Assembly: GCA_016935315.1 (NCBI GenBank)
Contig: JAFGRD010000118.1
Location: 62,001 to 126,000 of the forward strand
Direction of reading: 5' to 3'
Source of the DNA: Pirellulales bacterium
Lineage (GTDB): Bacteria; Planctomycetota; Planctomycetia; Pirellulales; Thermoguttaceae
DNA length: 64,000 nucleotides
Part shown: in pieces, positions 7,973-17,434 of the stretch
Layout: each line of letters starts with the position of its first letter
Position numbering within the stretch: position 1 is the first letter of the stretch
Translations under genes and position numbers: made by a program
The notes under the pieces: generated by a model
The model's input: only the letters and a program-made list of their open reading frames with translations
What the model was told of the DNA's origin: nothing
The model's database searches: none

Positions 7973-9423
7973 CACTTGTCCTCCGCGGTGACGAACACCG
8001 ATGATCGAAACGACCAGGAATAGTGCTCCCGAATGGATTCCTCGCTGCTGCCGGTGCCGACCACGTCGTGCAGTTCGTCGCGGAGATCTTCTTCCAGGGC
8101 GTCGATCGTCAAGGCCGAGTCGACCAATCCCTCCAGCTCCATTCTTCCGCCGGGGGTGGCGGCAATCAGCGTCAACTTGGTCAGCATGGCCTCCTTGGCC
8201 GGCCGGAACTTTTCCGAGATCTCGCGAATTTCATCGAGCCAGACCACGTCGGTGGTGGACCACTTGTCGAGCTCCTCCACGGCTGCCCGGGCCTTGTCTG
8301 CCCGTGCAATCAGTTTGTCGTAATCTTTGGACTGCTGCGCCAGTTCCTGGATGTCGGTCTCCAACCGGTTTCGTTGCCAGTGGCGGTATCCGAAGAACGC
8401 CGCCACCAGCACGACGACCAGAGCGGCGACGGAGAGGTACCGTGCGTAGTGCTTGGGCGGCTCCGGAGGACGGCGGGGATGCAGGAAGTCGATCGCGTGG
8501 CCGGTCTTCTCCAACTCGGCCAAGGCCATGCCCAACAGGGGCGCGAACCGCCCCGGGTTCTCGGGCAGCGCCCGCCGCAACTCGCGGCCGCACTTCAACC
8601 CGGTGAACGGATCGTACAATTCGGTGGCCGTCTTGAGGTGCTCTTCGATCAGCTCGGCCAGCGCGGTGTGCTGCTCGCCGCGACCGCAAAGCACGATGGA
8701 TTCGACGGGGCGCCCGCCCATCTGGTTCTGTGCCGCGGCAATCGTGCGGCGGATTTCCGCCAGCAACGCCCCGGCCTGGTCGGCCCCCGCCAGCGGGTCT
8801 TTGGTCAGCCTCGCCGTGCGGAGAAAGACGACCTTCTGATCGACCAACACGGTCAGATCGGCTTCGTCGGAAAGCAGATCGACCAGGAGGCTGGGCCGCG
8901 CAGGCCCCACGGCCGCCCGGCGCCCCAGCAGCGACGCGGCGGCACAAGGTCGCAGCACGAGCCGCCGCGGCTTCAGACCGGCCGTTTGGCAAGTCTGCTC
9001 GATCTGGCTGACCAGTTCCGGACCGATGGCCGCGGCCAAGACGGTCTGCGGTCCTCCGGTCGCATCGCCGATCGGCACGAAATCCAGCAGCCAATCCTCG
9101 TTGAGTTCATTGAATTCCCGCATCGCCTGAAAGCGAACCAGATTGGGCAACTCCTCTTCGGGAGCGGGAGGGAGTGAAAGCTGGCGCAACTCGATGTTGC
9201 TGCGCCCCACGGCCACCAGCGTATCGACACGGCCGACCCCGCGGGCGGCCAGGGCGGCGGCAATCCGAGTGCCGACGTCAACCTCCGCCGTTTCCTCGCC
9301 CGACTGTCGGGGAGACAACTCCACCGAAAAGGCCTGCTCGATCATGGCCGTCTCGCCGCGCGAGGCGGCTACCACGAGGCGAGCTTCGCTGCTGTCCCAT
9401 TCCAGTGCCAGGAGTTGCGACAT
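7972..9423 (-). CDS. gspL: T2SS assembly protein, PilM-PilN fusion type (GspL-like)
   Basis: 483 residues. The N-terminal ~300 residues form an actin-like PilM/GspL cytoplasmic domain (LLALEWDSSEARLVVA start; VILCGRGEQHTALAELI). A membrane helix follows near 325-345 (LSVAALVVVLVAAFFGY), then a periplasmic PilN-like coiled-coil and ferredoxin domain. In type IV pili these are two proteins; a single polypeptide is the T2SS GspL arrangement. It couples the GspE ATPase to the inner-membrane platform. The start MSQLLALEWD fits the PilM family start. It is separated from gspK by 214 bp that contain dispersed element copy B, so it may be expressed separately from gspE-K. Confidence 0.85.
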   Translation of the reverse strand: MSQLLALEWDSSEARLVVAASRGETAMIEQAFSVELSPRQSGEETAEVDVGTRIAAALAARGVGRVDTLVAVGRSNIELRQLSLPPAPEEELPNLVRFQAMREFNELNEDWLLDFVPIGDATGGPQTVLAAAIGPELVSQIEQTCQTAGLKPRRLVLRPCAAASLLGRRAAVGPARPSLLVDLLSDEADLTVLVDQKVVFLRTARLTKDPLAGADQAGALLAEIRRTIAAAQNQMGGRPVESIVLCGRGEQHTALAELIEEHLKTATELYDPFTGLKCGRELRRALPENPGRFAPLLGMALAELEKTGHAIDFLHPRRPPEPPKHYARYLSVAALVVVLVAAFFGYRHWQRNRLETDIQELAQQSKDYDKLIARADKARAAVEELDKWSTTDVVWLDEIREISEKFRPAKEAMLTKLTLIAATPGGRMELEGLVDSALTIDALEEDLRDELHDVVGTGSSEESIREHYSWSFRSSVFVTAEDK

Positions 9424-9551
9424 GATTTTTCTCCGCGCCGGTCAAAACGCCCGGGCCACCCCCCACGTAACAAATGCCGCCGTGTGGGAAGGCCATGTTT
9501 CCAGTATAATCGGTCTGAATTGTTCGTGCATTGCCGTGTCCGGAACCTTTT

Positions 9552-9625
9552 TATCGGTGCCCGCACTGCTGATCATCAGGGCCGACCGACGGGAGGCCGG
9601 ACAGAGCGGGCTCCCGCGGACTGGT
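9552..9625. repeat. Dispersed quasi-palindromic element, copy B (partial)
   Basis: The left arm is complete (TATCGGTGCCCGCAC, then GGCCGACCGACGGGAG) with the loop and inner right arm GCTCCCG. The outer right arm has decayed. It lies 13 bp beyond the 3' end of gspK and upstream of gspL. Confidence 0.7.
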
Positions 9626-9637
9626 CTGGGGGTGAAA

Positions 9638-11272
9638 TCACTGCCAATCGGGGGCCTCGATGCCAAGGGTCTCCAGGGAATAGCCGCGGCCCAGGTGGCT
9701 CAGGTCGCGATACGACAACAGTTGGGTGGGGACCTTGGTGGCGTCGAAGACGGCCTCGATCCGTACCGAGGCGCCGCCTCGATCATAGTAACCGATAATC
9801 TGAGCCCGATATACGTGGCCGCCGCCGGTAACAAACGGCACCAGGGCTTTCATCTCTTCGAGCGTCACGATCCCGTCGCAAAGGATCCACGTTTCGTGGC
9901 GCTGGTACGGCTCCCGGTCGGCCGGATTCGGCACGCGCTCGGAAAGGACCCGGCTGAGCACCTCGTCGGAGAGCCCCGGGATGCCCGCCATCACGGTTCG
10001 CGGCGCTTGGTTGATGTTGATGCGGCCGCGGATCACCTCCGAAGTGACCACGGCAACGTGGTCCATCAGCACCGGCAGGTAGACGTTCATCAGACCGGGC
10101 ATGTCGGGAAACGGTGTTTTCAGGACTACCTCGGTCTCGTCCTGGAGCGTCACCTGCACGTTCTTCCCGATCAGATCGATCACCTGGTCGATGCGGCGAC
10201 CGGCCTGTTGCGTCAGGTCGAGTTCGACGGTCCCCTCGACCGTATTGTCCGACTCTCCTGTGGCGTCGCTCCCCAGGCGGTAGGCGACGATAAACGTGGC
10301 GTACTCGGCGCCGATGGCGGCCTCCAACTGGCTGTAGAGTTCCTCCATGTCGTCCTGGTTGAGATCGATCTTGGCTTCGCCGTCGGGATTGAGGTTGCGC
10401 TCGGCGCTGGAGAGCGTCAGATAGCTGGCCCAGCCGCCGTTCATCGATCCGTCCGAATTATCCACGCCGTCGATGCTCTGGGCGCCGGTCTCGTTGGCGT
10501 CCAGGAATCCGTTGCGGTTGACGTCAGCGCCGAAAAGCAGCCAAGGGGTCACGCCTCGGACCAGCAACAGCTCCTCGACGGTTTCCAGGGGCCCGTTTTT
10601 CGGTTCGTAGGGTGACGAGAGCGTTGAGTAGAAGTCGACCTCGGCGCCGAATTCGCGAATGTCGTCGTCTTCGTCGATCCAATCGAGGATGGCATCGGCA
10701 ATCTCCTCGGTCATGCCCGGCAGCCCCATGAGAATCTGGCGCCCGCCGTTCTCGGTCGCCTGGTCGGCCGTCAACAGGGTATTGAGATTCAGCCGAGTCG
10801 ATTCGTCTTCCAGGCCGAAACGGATTCCATCGGCAACGCCGTCGACCAGTTGCGGAGCCACGATCGTGAACCGCCCGGGATCCAGCCCCACCTCGTCGTC
10901 CACCACTGCCACGCCACGGAACCAGGCCTCGTTGTCGTACCAGCCGCCGTTTTCGTCTTGGACCTCTTCGTCGTTGATGACGAACATCCGGGCCATTTCC
11001 AGCCCCGACTCCGCAAGGCATCGGGCCTGGGCCCGCCGCGCCGACAGACGCGACGCTCTCCGCTCGACCAGCATCAGCTTCGAGAACGTGAAGCAGGCCA
11101 GCGTCAGCATGGCGATCACGACCAGCACGAGCACCAGGACCATGCCGGTCCGCTTGGTGCATGGAGATCCGCGCGCCGTTCGTTCGCGTCTTGAGCTTCG
11201 CGGGCGAGCAAGGCCGCGAGCGGCTGCCAGCCGGCAAGCGAAGCCTTCTTGAATTGTCTGGTGGATCGCCAT
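9638..11272 (-). CDS. gspK: T2SS minor pseudopilin GspK
   Basis: About 544 residues, longer than typical GspK (~330). The type III signal region reads KRTGMVLVLVLVVIAML, where the hydrophobic helix follows Gly and the usual Glu5 is absent, as in GspK. The large periplasmic domain contains acidic, helix-hairpin-helix-like segments (QILMGLPGMTEEIADAILDW and VMAGIPGLSDEVLSRVLSER), the SAM-like repeats of GspK. The start at 11272 overlaps the gspJ stop as TGATG with GGAGGAGG upstream; the longer frame to 11686 is antisense read-through of the gspJ Gly-rich region. GspK caps the pseudopilus tip with GspI and GspJ. Confidence 0.9.
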   Translation of the reverse strand: MAIHQTIQEGFACRLAAARGLARPRSSRRERTARGSPCTKRTGMVLVLVLVVIAMLTLACFTFSKLMLVERRASRLSARRAQARCLAESGLEMARMFVINDEEVQDENGGWYDNEAWFRGVAVVDDEVGLDPGRFTIVAPQLVDGVADGIRFGLEDESTRLNLNTLLTADQATENGGRQILMGLPGMTEEIADAILDWIDEDDDIREFGAEVDFYSTLSSPYEPKNGPLETVEELLLVRGVTPWLLFGADVNRNGFLDANETGAQSIDGVDNSDGSMNGGWASYLTLSSAERNLNPDGEAKIDLNQDDMEELYSQLEAAIGAEYATFIVAYRLGSDATGESDNTVEGTVELDLTQQAGRRIDQVIDLIGKNVQVTLQDETEVVLKTPFPDMPGLMNVYLPVLMDHVAVVTSEVIRGRININQAPRTVMAGIPGLSDEVLSRVLSERVPNPADREPYQRHETWILCDGIVTLEEMKALVPFVTGGGHVYRAQIIGYYDRGGASVRIEAVFDATKVPTQLLSYRDLSHLGRGYSLETLGIEAPDWQ

Positions 11273-12486
11273 CACCGGCCTCCTCCGCTGGTGCGGCCAC
11301 CGCCACCCCCACCGGTCGATCCGCCACCCCCGCCGGTTGCCCCGCCGCCCCCGCCGGTCGATCCGCCGCCCCCGCCGGTTGCCCCGCCGCCCCCGCCGGT
11401 CGATCCGCCGGACGACGTGTCCATCGCTCCCGCGCCCTGGGACGTGTCCTCGCCTGCCGACGGTTCTTCCGCCGTATCCAGCGTGTCGGCCGCTTCCAGC
11501 GTGGTCGGCTGCGCTGCCGGCAGATGGACCAGCAGCCGGTAGACAAGCATCTCTTGCTCCGCGGCCGTTTGCGATGCGGTCGCCGTTCGCCACGAGGCCG
11601 CGGTAGTGTTGCGGCGACGTCCGGGTATGACGCCGAGGGCCACGTCGACCGCCACCGGCAGCCCTTGCCGGTCGGTCGAATCCCACTCTTCAACCCACTC
11701 CGTGCCGTCGTAATAGAGGAACTCGATGGTCGCGATTTCCGGGGCGATCGGATTCAGGTCATCTTCGGTTTCCGTATAGTCTCCGATCTCGAGCGCGTAG
11801 GCGGCGGTGGCGCGGTGCTGCTCGCGTCGGACCAGGCCGACCGGGGTTTGCGATACGCCCGATGCATAGCCCAAGCCGCTCTGGAGATCCTCGAGCACGT
11901 AGTAGGTTACCGTCTTGACGTCGCTGACCAGGTTGTCCACCGACTCGTTGCCGTCGGTCGAGAGCATCGCCTCGTATTCGTCGACCCGCGGCAGCCGGCT
12001 GGTATCGACCTGGAGTTGATAATGGTTGCCGTAGATGCCCGGGATCAGCGGCAACTCGGACGAGTCGGTCAAGTTGCTGGTCCGATCCGTGTCCGAGCCG
12101 TCCGATCCGCCGAGGCTTCCCGCGTCGAAATCCGCTCCGCCATCCATGCCTCCCAACTCGCCTCCCGATTCGCCTCCCGATTCGCCACCCGCGTCCAGTG
12201 CGCCCAGCGCGTCGGTGGCGACGCTCATGTCCATGGTAGAGCCTTCCACGTCGCTCGGGTTGTAGAGCACGGCGCTGCGCAAATCGTCGGCAATCCGGTT
12301 GAGCAAGGCCCGGGCGAGTTGGGCCTCTTCCACCTGGGTACGGCCCGAGTCGAACAATCGCAGGTGGACGTCGATGGCAACGGTTACGGCGACCACCACC
12401 AGCGAGACCAACGAGAGGGCCAACATCACCTCGAACAGCGTGAAGCCCGAGCGGCGAACCGGAACTGGCGCGAGTCGCTTACTCAT
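11272..12486 (-). CDS. gspJ: T2SS minor pseudopilin GspJ with Gly-rich C-terminal tail
   Basis: 404 residues, about twice the usual GspJ. The prepilin signal is SGFTLFEVMLALSLVSLVVV with Glu at +5 after the Gly-Phe cleavage site. The central pseudopilin domain is conventional (ALLNRIADDLRSAV, then a beta domain with YYVLEDLQSG). The last ~50 residues are Gly5-Ser/Thr or Gly5-Ala/Thr blocks encoded by a minisatellite (11297-11409), and an acidic Gly-Ser-Asp region lies around residues 85-130. Its start overlaps the end of gspI by 8 bp. Confidence 0.9.
   Translation of the reverse strand: MSKRLAPVPVRRSGFTLFEVMLALSLVSLVVVAVTVAIDVHLRLFDSGRTQVEEAQLARALLNRIADDLRSAVLYNPSDVEGSTMDMSVATDALGALDAGGESGGESGGELGGMDGGADFDAGSLGGSDGSDTDRTSNLTDSSELPLIPGIYGNHYQLQVDTSRLPRVDEYEAMLSTDGNESVDNLVSDVKTVTYYVLEDLQSGLGYASGVSQTPVGLVRREQHRATAAYALEIGDYTETEDDLNPIAPEIATIEFLYYDGTEWVEEWDSTDRQGLPVAVDVALGVIPGRRRNTTAASWRTATASQTAAEQEMLVYRLLVHLPAAQPTTLEAADTLDTAEEPSAGEDTSQGAGAMDTSSGGSTGGGGGATGGGGGSTGGGGGATGGGGGSTGGGGGGRTSGGGR
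11297..11409. repeat. 42-bp minisatellite encoding the GspJ Gly-rich tail
   Basis: About 2.7 units of a 42-bp repeat encoding, on the minus strand, GGGGGSTGGGGGAT. Units are almost identical, with a few A/G differences in the outermost copy. Confidence 0.8.
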
Positions 12487-13012
12487 CGGAACCTCCGGTA
12501 TCCTCCGAGCCGGAACTCTCTTCGGTCCACTCCGCCGACAGCTCGAGCCCCGGATCGGGCATCCAGCGGACCAGCGAAAACTCGATCGGGCGTTTGTTCA
12601 GCGGGAGATCCTGGGCCACGGTCACACAAACCGCCACGATTCCTTCCACGTCGGTATAGTCCACGGTGATCGAGTAGAGCCACGCCACCTCGCCGTCGCC
12701 CAAGGGGCTGTTGATCTGGTTTTCGTCGACGGGGTTTTCCAGCGGCGTGGCCGGCACCGAATCGGCCATCGTGATACCGGAGGTAATCTCGGCCATCTTG
12801 CTCTCGCAGAGCAGTTGGGCTTGCGTGGTGTCGCGAGCGATCTGTGCGTTGCGGAGACCCAAACGCCCCACTTCCCCCAGGACAGCAATTGCCCCGGTCA
12901 AGATCGCCAGAGAGAGAATCACTTCCAGCAGGGAGAATCCCCGGGCGGCCGTGCCGCGGCGATGCGTCCTCGGGGACCGTACGGCGGGTGTTGCGGGGTC
13001 GGCGCCGTTCAT
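12479..13012 (-). CDS. gspI: T2SS minor pseudopilin GspI
   Basis: 177 residues. Prepilin signal RGFSLLEVILSLAILTGAIAVL with Glu5; the following helix and LLCESKMAEI segment match the GspI family, which initiates pseudopilus assembly with GspJ and GspK. The start at 13012 overlaps the gspH stop as ATGA, which decides it against the longer frame to 13168. The C-terminus is Ser/Glu/Asp-rich. Confidence 0.9.
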   Translation of the reverse strand: MNGADPATPAVRSPRTHRRGTAARGFSLLEVILSLAILTGAIAVLGEVGRLGLRNAQIARDTTQAQLLCESKMAEITSGITMADSVPATPLENPVDENQINSPLGDGEVAWLYSITVDYTDVEGIVAVCVTVAQDLPLNKRPIEFSLVRWMPDPGLELSAEWTEESSGSEDTGGSDE

Positions 13013-13638
13013 CGCAGTTGCGCCTCGTCGCTGTAGACCTCGCCCACCTTGACCACGCCGGTCAGCCCGCGCAGCGTCAGCTCGATGCAGCGGTCGCGGT
13101 TGTTTCTCAGGACCAGCCGGGCGTTCGAGGTCGTCCCGTCGGGATAGAACAGGATCGGCTCGGACCAACTGGCGTCGGAGGGAAAGACCGGCCCCGTCTC
13201 CGTCTCGAACGACGTGGCGCGCGTGTCGAATGTCGTCTCGCTGCCGACGAACGTCACGTTCTCGGGCAACTTGCCCTTGCTGACCTCGGAATCCGTGGTG
13301 GTCTGTTGGCTGTCGAAGGTGTCACCGTAGCTTTGCCCGAGCATCCCGTCGGCGGGCGTCTCCGCCGCGGCTCGGCTCTCGACGCGATATTGACCGCCTT
13401 CGATCTCATAGCGAAAGACGTAGACCAGCCCGGAATTGAGGGCCTCGACCCGGGCTTCCCCCCATTCGGCACGGACCTGGTCGGCCGCCTTGCGAAGCCG
13501 CTGATTGGCAAAGGGTTTGTCCAGCATCGGCCAGGCGAGCGAAGCAATGACCACCAGCAGGCACAACGTCAACAGGACCTCCACCAGCGTGAAGCCCTGT
13601 CGGCGTCCAGACGCGCAGTGGAAGCGGCAGCCGGTCAC
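13009..13638 (-). CDS. gspH: T2SS minor pseudopilin GspH
   Basis: 209 residues. Prepilin signal QGFTLVEVLLTLCLLVVIASL with Glu5; the long N-terminal helix continues into KAADQVRAEWGEARVEALNSG, the GspH/FimT pattern. A beta-rich globular domain follows. It lies 6 bp after gspG and overlaps gspI by 4 bp, so it is translationally coupled within the pseudopilin operon. Confidence 0.85.
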   Translation of the reverse strand: MTGCRFHCASGRRQGFTLVEVLLTLCLLVVIASLAWPMLDKPFANQRLRKAADQVRAEWGEARVEALNSGLVYVFRYEIEGGQYRVESRAAAETPADGMLGQSYGDTFDSQQTTTDSEVSKGKLPENVTFVGSETTFDTRATSFETETGPVFPSDASWSEPILFYPDGTTSNARLVLRNNRDRCIELTLRGLTGVVKVGEVYSDEAQLR

Positions 13639-13644
13639 GGGCGT

Positions 13645-14088
13645 TTACTCCTGCTCCCAATTACCGACGTCGTCGTCGGTGCCGTCAATCCCGTCGGGAC
13701 CGAACGACCACAGGTCGTATGAGTTGGGATTGTTTCGGCCGGGCTGCTCGTACTGGTACGGATTGTCCCAGGGGTCCAACGGCACGTTCTTCTCCAGGTA
13801 CGGGTCCGGTCCCCATTTGTCCGGATTCGGCAGATCGCCGGGTGGGTTACGCAGCGATTCGAGTCCCTGCTCGGTCGTTGGGTATGCGCCGACGTCGAAT
13901 TCGTACATTTTCAACGGCGACTCGAACAGGCCGATCTGCGCTTTGGCCGCGTTCAGGTTGGCCTTCTTCCGCGCCGAGCTGTAGCCGCCCACTACCAGCG
14001 AAGCCAGGATTACCAGGATCACCAGCACCAGCAGCACTTCGATCAGCGTAAAACCACCCCGACGGCGGCGGGAACGAGACATTCTCAT
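13645..14088 (-). CDS. gspG: T2SS major pseudopilin GspG
   Basis: 147 residues, the standard length. Prepilin signal GGFTLIEVLLVLVILVILA with Glu5. The family hallmarks are YPTTEQGLESL, then DPWDNPYQY, then a C-terminal calcium loop ending GIDGTDDDVGNW. The start ATG at 14088 has AGGAG seven bases upstream; the frame continuing to 14133 lacks a site. This is the main subunit of the pseudopilus that pushes substrates through the secretin. Confidence 0.95.
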   Translation of the reverse strand: MRMSRSRRRRGGFTLIEVLLVLVILVILASLVVGGYSSARKKANLNAAKAQIGLFESPLKMYEFDVGAYPTTEQGLESLRNPPGDLPNPDKWGPDPYLEKNVPLDPWDNPYQYEQPGRNNPNSYDLWSFGPDGIDGTDDDVGNWEQE

Positions 14089-14154
14089 GGAAGATCTCCT
14101 ATAGGAAACGGCCATCAACAAGTTCGTTTTCACGTCGCGATCCGAAACACGTTC

Positions 14155-15357
14155 TCAGAACGTCGAGTGCATCCTCAGCAGCGGTAGCAGCAGGGCCACC
14201 ACCACGACCAGCACAGCGCTGGCCAGCATCGCCAGCAACACCGGCTCGATCATCCGCACGGCCAGGTCGAGCCGGCGCCAGGTGCGGCGCTCCAAGCCGT
14301 CGGCGATGTCCAACAACACATTCTCCAGATTATTCGATTGCTCGGCCACGGCGATCATCTCGATGACCGTCGGCGGAAATCTCTTGCTCTCGGCCAGCGG
14401 TTCGGCCAGCGTCTGGCCGGCCGAAATGTTCTCCGTGGCTTCGTGAATGGCCGCGGCCAGTTCGCTGTTGGCGCTGGCGTCGCTGGAGATCTCCAGCGCG
14501 CGAAGGATCGGCACCCCGTTGCGCAACAAGGTCCCCAGCACGCGGCAAAAACGCGAGACCGCCAGGTTGAGGAAGACGACGCCCACCACCGGCAGCCGCA
14601 GCTTCATCCGATCCGACCAGTCTCGCCCCCGGCGAGATCTCAGCCAGTGTCGCACGTACCAGCCCCCGGCCAGGATCGTCCCCAGGACCAGCCAGCCCCA
14701 GCGCCAGAGCTCTCCGCTGGTCCACAGCAGCCAGTCGGTCAAGAACGGCAATTCGCCCCGCTCGCGCAGCCTGACGAAGAGATCCTCGAACTTCGGCACA
14801 AAGAAGACGATCAGCACGGTCACCACGGTGCAGCCCACGCCGGCCAGCACGGCCGGATAAACGACCGCGCCGATCGTGCGACGTTTGAGGTCCTCTTGGG
14901 CCTCGGTGAATTCGGCCACGCGGGAAAGGGCCTCTTCGAGGAAGCCGCCCTCGCCGCCGGCGCGGATCATGCTGACGGCCATCTCGCTGAAGACGCGGTC
15001 GAACCGCCCCATGGCTTCCGCCAGCGTGGCCCCGTCTTCGACCTGGCGGTGGATTTGCCCCAACACATGGGAGAGCCTGGCGTGGGACGACTGGCGTTGG
15101 AGCACTTCCAACGCCCGCAGCAGCGGCACACCGCTGTGCAGCAGGTCGGCCATCTGGCCGTAGGTCGTGGCCATCACTTGGGCCGGCACCCGGCCGACTC
15201 GCTCGTTCTGCATCACCGGCGAATCGAGCCGCACTTCGAGCGGGAACAGGGCCTGATGCGCCAACGCCGCCATCACTTCGTGCTGGCCGTCGGCGGTCAA
15301 GGTGCCGGAGACTTTGGCTCCGGCGTTGTCACGGGCAACGTAGCTGAACTCGGGCAT
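14155..15357 (-). CDS. gspF: T2SS inner-membrane platform protein GspF
   Basis: 400 residues with two tandem GspF domains (first around 65-185 with LLHSGVPLLRALEVL, second around 265-385 with LLRNGVPILRALEIS) and three membrane segments (AVLAGVGCTVVTVLIVFF; a Trp-rich segment near 220; the C-terminal LLAMLASAVLVVVVALLLP). The start MPEFSYVARD is the family start. It forms the platform to which the GspE ATPase docks. Confidence 0.95.
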   Translation of the reverse strand: MPEFSYVARDNAGAKVSGTLTADGQHEVMAALAHQALFPLEVRLDSPVMQNERVGRVPAQVMATTYGQMADLLHSGVPLLRALEVLQRQSSHARLSHVLGQIHRQVEDGATLAEAMGRFDRVFSEMAVSMIRAGGEGGFLEEALSRVAEFTEAQEDLKRRTIGAVVYPAVLAGVGCTVVTVLIVFFVPKFEDLFVRLRERGELPFLTDWLLWTSGELWRWGWLVLGTILAGGWYVRHWLRSRRGRDWSDRMKLRLPVVGVVFLNLAVSRFCRVLGTLLRNGVPILRALEISSDASANSELAAAIHEATENISAGQTLAEPLAESKRFPPTVIEMIAVAEQSNNLENVLLDIADGLERRTWRRLDLAVRMIEPVLLAMLASAVLVVVVALLLPLLRMHSTF

Positions 15358-15447
15358 AGTAGGCGATGAGGCGAGAGGAAGAGTGGATGATTCCCGGCGG
15401 CCCGGCAGTCCGGCGCGCCGCCGCAATGGTCATGCATCGTCCCTCGC

Positions 15448-17163
15448 TCATCGTTTCTGCTTGGTCATTTCCACCGTGTTTCCCTTCGTCACGCGAACCA
15501 CCTCCTCGACCGTGGTTCGACCCGATAGGACTTTGCGCCAGCCGTCCAGCCGGAGCGTACGCATCCCTTCTGCAATGGCGGCCTCTTCGATGGCCCAACT
15601 GCTGGCCCGATCATGGGCAAGCTGGCGGATCCGTTCGGTGGTGACCAGCAACTCGAACAGCCCCACGCGGCCGACGTAGCCCACCTGCCAACACTCCCGA
15701 CAGCCCACCGCCCGGTAGATCGTGGCGCCCTCCTCCAGGTCTTGCAGGGGGAAGTCGTCGGGCAACTCGTCGGGCGCCGGATGATAAGCTTCCTTGCAGC
15801 GGGGGCACAGAGTGCGGACCAGACGCTGGGCCATCACCGCCTCGACGGTGCTGGAGACCAGGAAGGGTTCCACGCCCATGTCGACCAGTCGCGTATACGC
15901 GCCGGACGCATCGTTGGTGTGCAGCGTGCTGAAGACGAGGTGACCGGTCAACGACGCCTGAATGGCGTTCTCGGCCGTCTCCAGGTCGCGGACTTCACCG
16001 ATCAGCACGATGTCCGGGTCGTGCCGCAAGATGGCCCGAAGCGAGTTGGCAAACGTCAGCCCGATTTTCGGATGCACCTGGATCTGGCTGATCCCTTCCA
16101 GTTGATACTCGACCGGATCCTCGGTCGTGATGATCTTGGTCGAACCGCTGCGGATTTCCAGCAGGGAGCTGTATAGCGTCGTCGATTTTCCCGAGCCGGT
16201 CGGGCCGGTCACCAGGACGATCCCATGGGGCAAGCGGATCAGTTCCAGAAAGATCTGGTAAAGGTCGTCCTCCATGCCCAGACTCGACAGCGAGAACTCC
16301 ATACCGCCCTTATCCAACAGACGCAGCACCAACCCCTCGCCGTGGATCATCGGAATCACCGAAACACGCACGTCCACCTCGCGGCCGGCCACTCGCAATT
16401 CGATCCGGCCGTCCTGCGGCAAACGGCGCTCCGCGATATTCAGCCGCGACATGATCTTCAAGCGGCTGATGATGGCGGCCCGGAAACGGTTGATTTCCGG
16501 GGGAACCGGCTGGGGGTGCAACACGCCGTCGATCCGATATCGGACGTACAGACCGGAAGCCTGCGACTCGATGTGCACGTCGCTGGCACGCGTCTCGATC
16601 GCTTCCAGGAGGATCTCGTTGACCAGCCGCACCACCGACGGCTCTTGAGCCATTTCCGAGAGCTCGGAACCGTCGGTTTCGATGTCCTCGAGCAGTTCCA
16701 CGCGGGAATCGTCCGACTGGGCCAAGAGGCCCTCGATCGTCTCGCTGCCCACGCCCAAGTGGGTCTTGATGAGCTTGTCGATTTCCGCCCGACCGGCCAG
16801 CACGGGCACGACCGTCGACCGGGTGGTCACGCTCAACTCGTCCAGCGGATAGAGGTTGAATGGATCGTTGGTGGCAACGACCAGCGTCCCGTTGTTGCGG
16901 CTGATCGGAAAGAGCATTTCACGATGGATGAACTTCTGTGGAAAGCCCTTCAACAGCGAGAGATCGATTTCGACTTCTCCCAGGTCGACGTACTCCAGGC
17001 CGACCTCTTCCCCCAACGCCTTCAGCGCCGCCTCTTCGCTGATGAAGCCCAACTGGACGGCGGCCTGATCCAACCGCGTCCCGTCGGACTGGGCCTTGCG
17101 CGACAGCTCTAGCTGTCGCTTGTCCAGTAGTCTCTTTCGCAATAAGATTTCGCCTGCTTCCAT
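15448..17163 (-). CDS. gspE: T2SS assembly ATPase GspE
   Basis: 571 residues. An N-terminal MshEN domain (1-150) precedes the ATPase core. Walker A is GPTGSGKSTTL near residue 320; the Asp box and Walker B (DPDIVLIGEVRD) and the His box (VFSTLHTNDA) follow. A C-terminal zinc module is intact (CPRCKEAYH with GCRECWQVG, four Cys). It powers pseudopilus extension from the cytoplasm. It is the first gene of the E-F-G-H-I-J-K run, with 90 bp to gspF. Confidence 0.95.
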   Translation of the reverse strand: MEAGEILLRKRLLDKRQLELSRKAQSDGTRLDQAAVQLGFISEEAALKALGEEVGLEYVDLGEVEIDLSLLKGFPQKFIHREMLFPISRNNGTLVVATNDPFNLYPLDELSVTTRSTVVPVLAGRAEIDKLIKTHLGVGSETIEGLLAQSDDSRVELLEDIETDGSELSEMAQEPSVVRLVNEILLEAIETRASDVHIESQASGLYVRYRIDGVLHPQPVPPEINRFRAAIISRLKIMSRLNIAERRLPQDGRIELRVAGREVDVRVSVIPMIHGEGLVLRLLDKGGMEFSLSSLGMEDDLYQIFLELIRLPHGIVLVTGPTGSGKSTTLYSSLLEIRSGSTKIITTEDPVEYQLEGISQIQVHPKIGLTFANSLRAILRHDPDIVLIGEVRDLETAENAIQASLTGHLVFSTLHTNDASGAYTRLVDMGVEPFLVSSTVEAVMAQRLVRTLCPRCKEAYHPAPDELPDDFPLQDLEEGATIYRAVGCRECWQVGYVGRVGLFELLVTTERIRQLAHDRASSWAIEEAAIAEGMRTLRLDGWRKVLSGRTTVEEVVRVTKGNTVEMTKQKR

Positions 17164-17289
17164 CGCCCGTTCCGTCCAGGTCGTGGGTGAGAGGGGTCGC
17201 TGATGTCTAAGAGAGAAGGAGACGCAGCCGGAGACCCTATATCCAACTTAAAAGAGTGTCTACTTCCCGTCTAGAGGTAAATCGCTCGT

Positions 17290-17349
17290 GATACCGTGAA
17301 TATTGGGTACACCCCGGGCCGATCTCCTACCGGCCCGGGGTGCGGTATC
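17290..17349 (-). terminator. Strong hairpin after the Gly-rich Spy-like gene
   Basis: Perfect 12-bp inverted repeat CACCCCGGGCCG (17310-17321) / CGGCCCGGGGTG (17331-17342), flanked by outer GATACCG/CGGTATC arms. It lies between the 3' end of the 17435-18274 gene and gspE on the same strand. There is no clear U-tract, so it may be an attenuating or RNA-stabilising structure rather than a classical terminator. Confidence 0.5.
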
Positions 17350-17434
17350 CATGTGCCCAACTGTTGCACAACCTCTGTGGCATGGTCTCTGGCTCAGGAG
17401 ATGGACACCTCAACCAGCCACAGGAGGGGATTGG

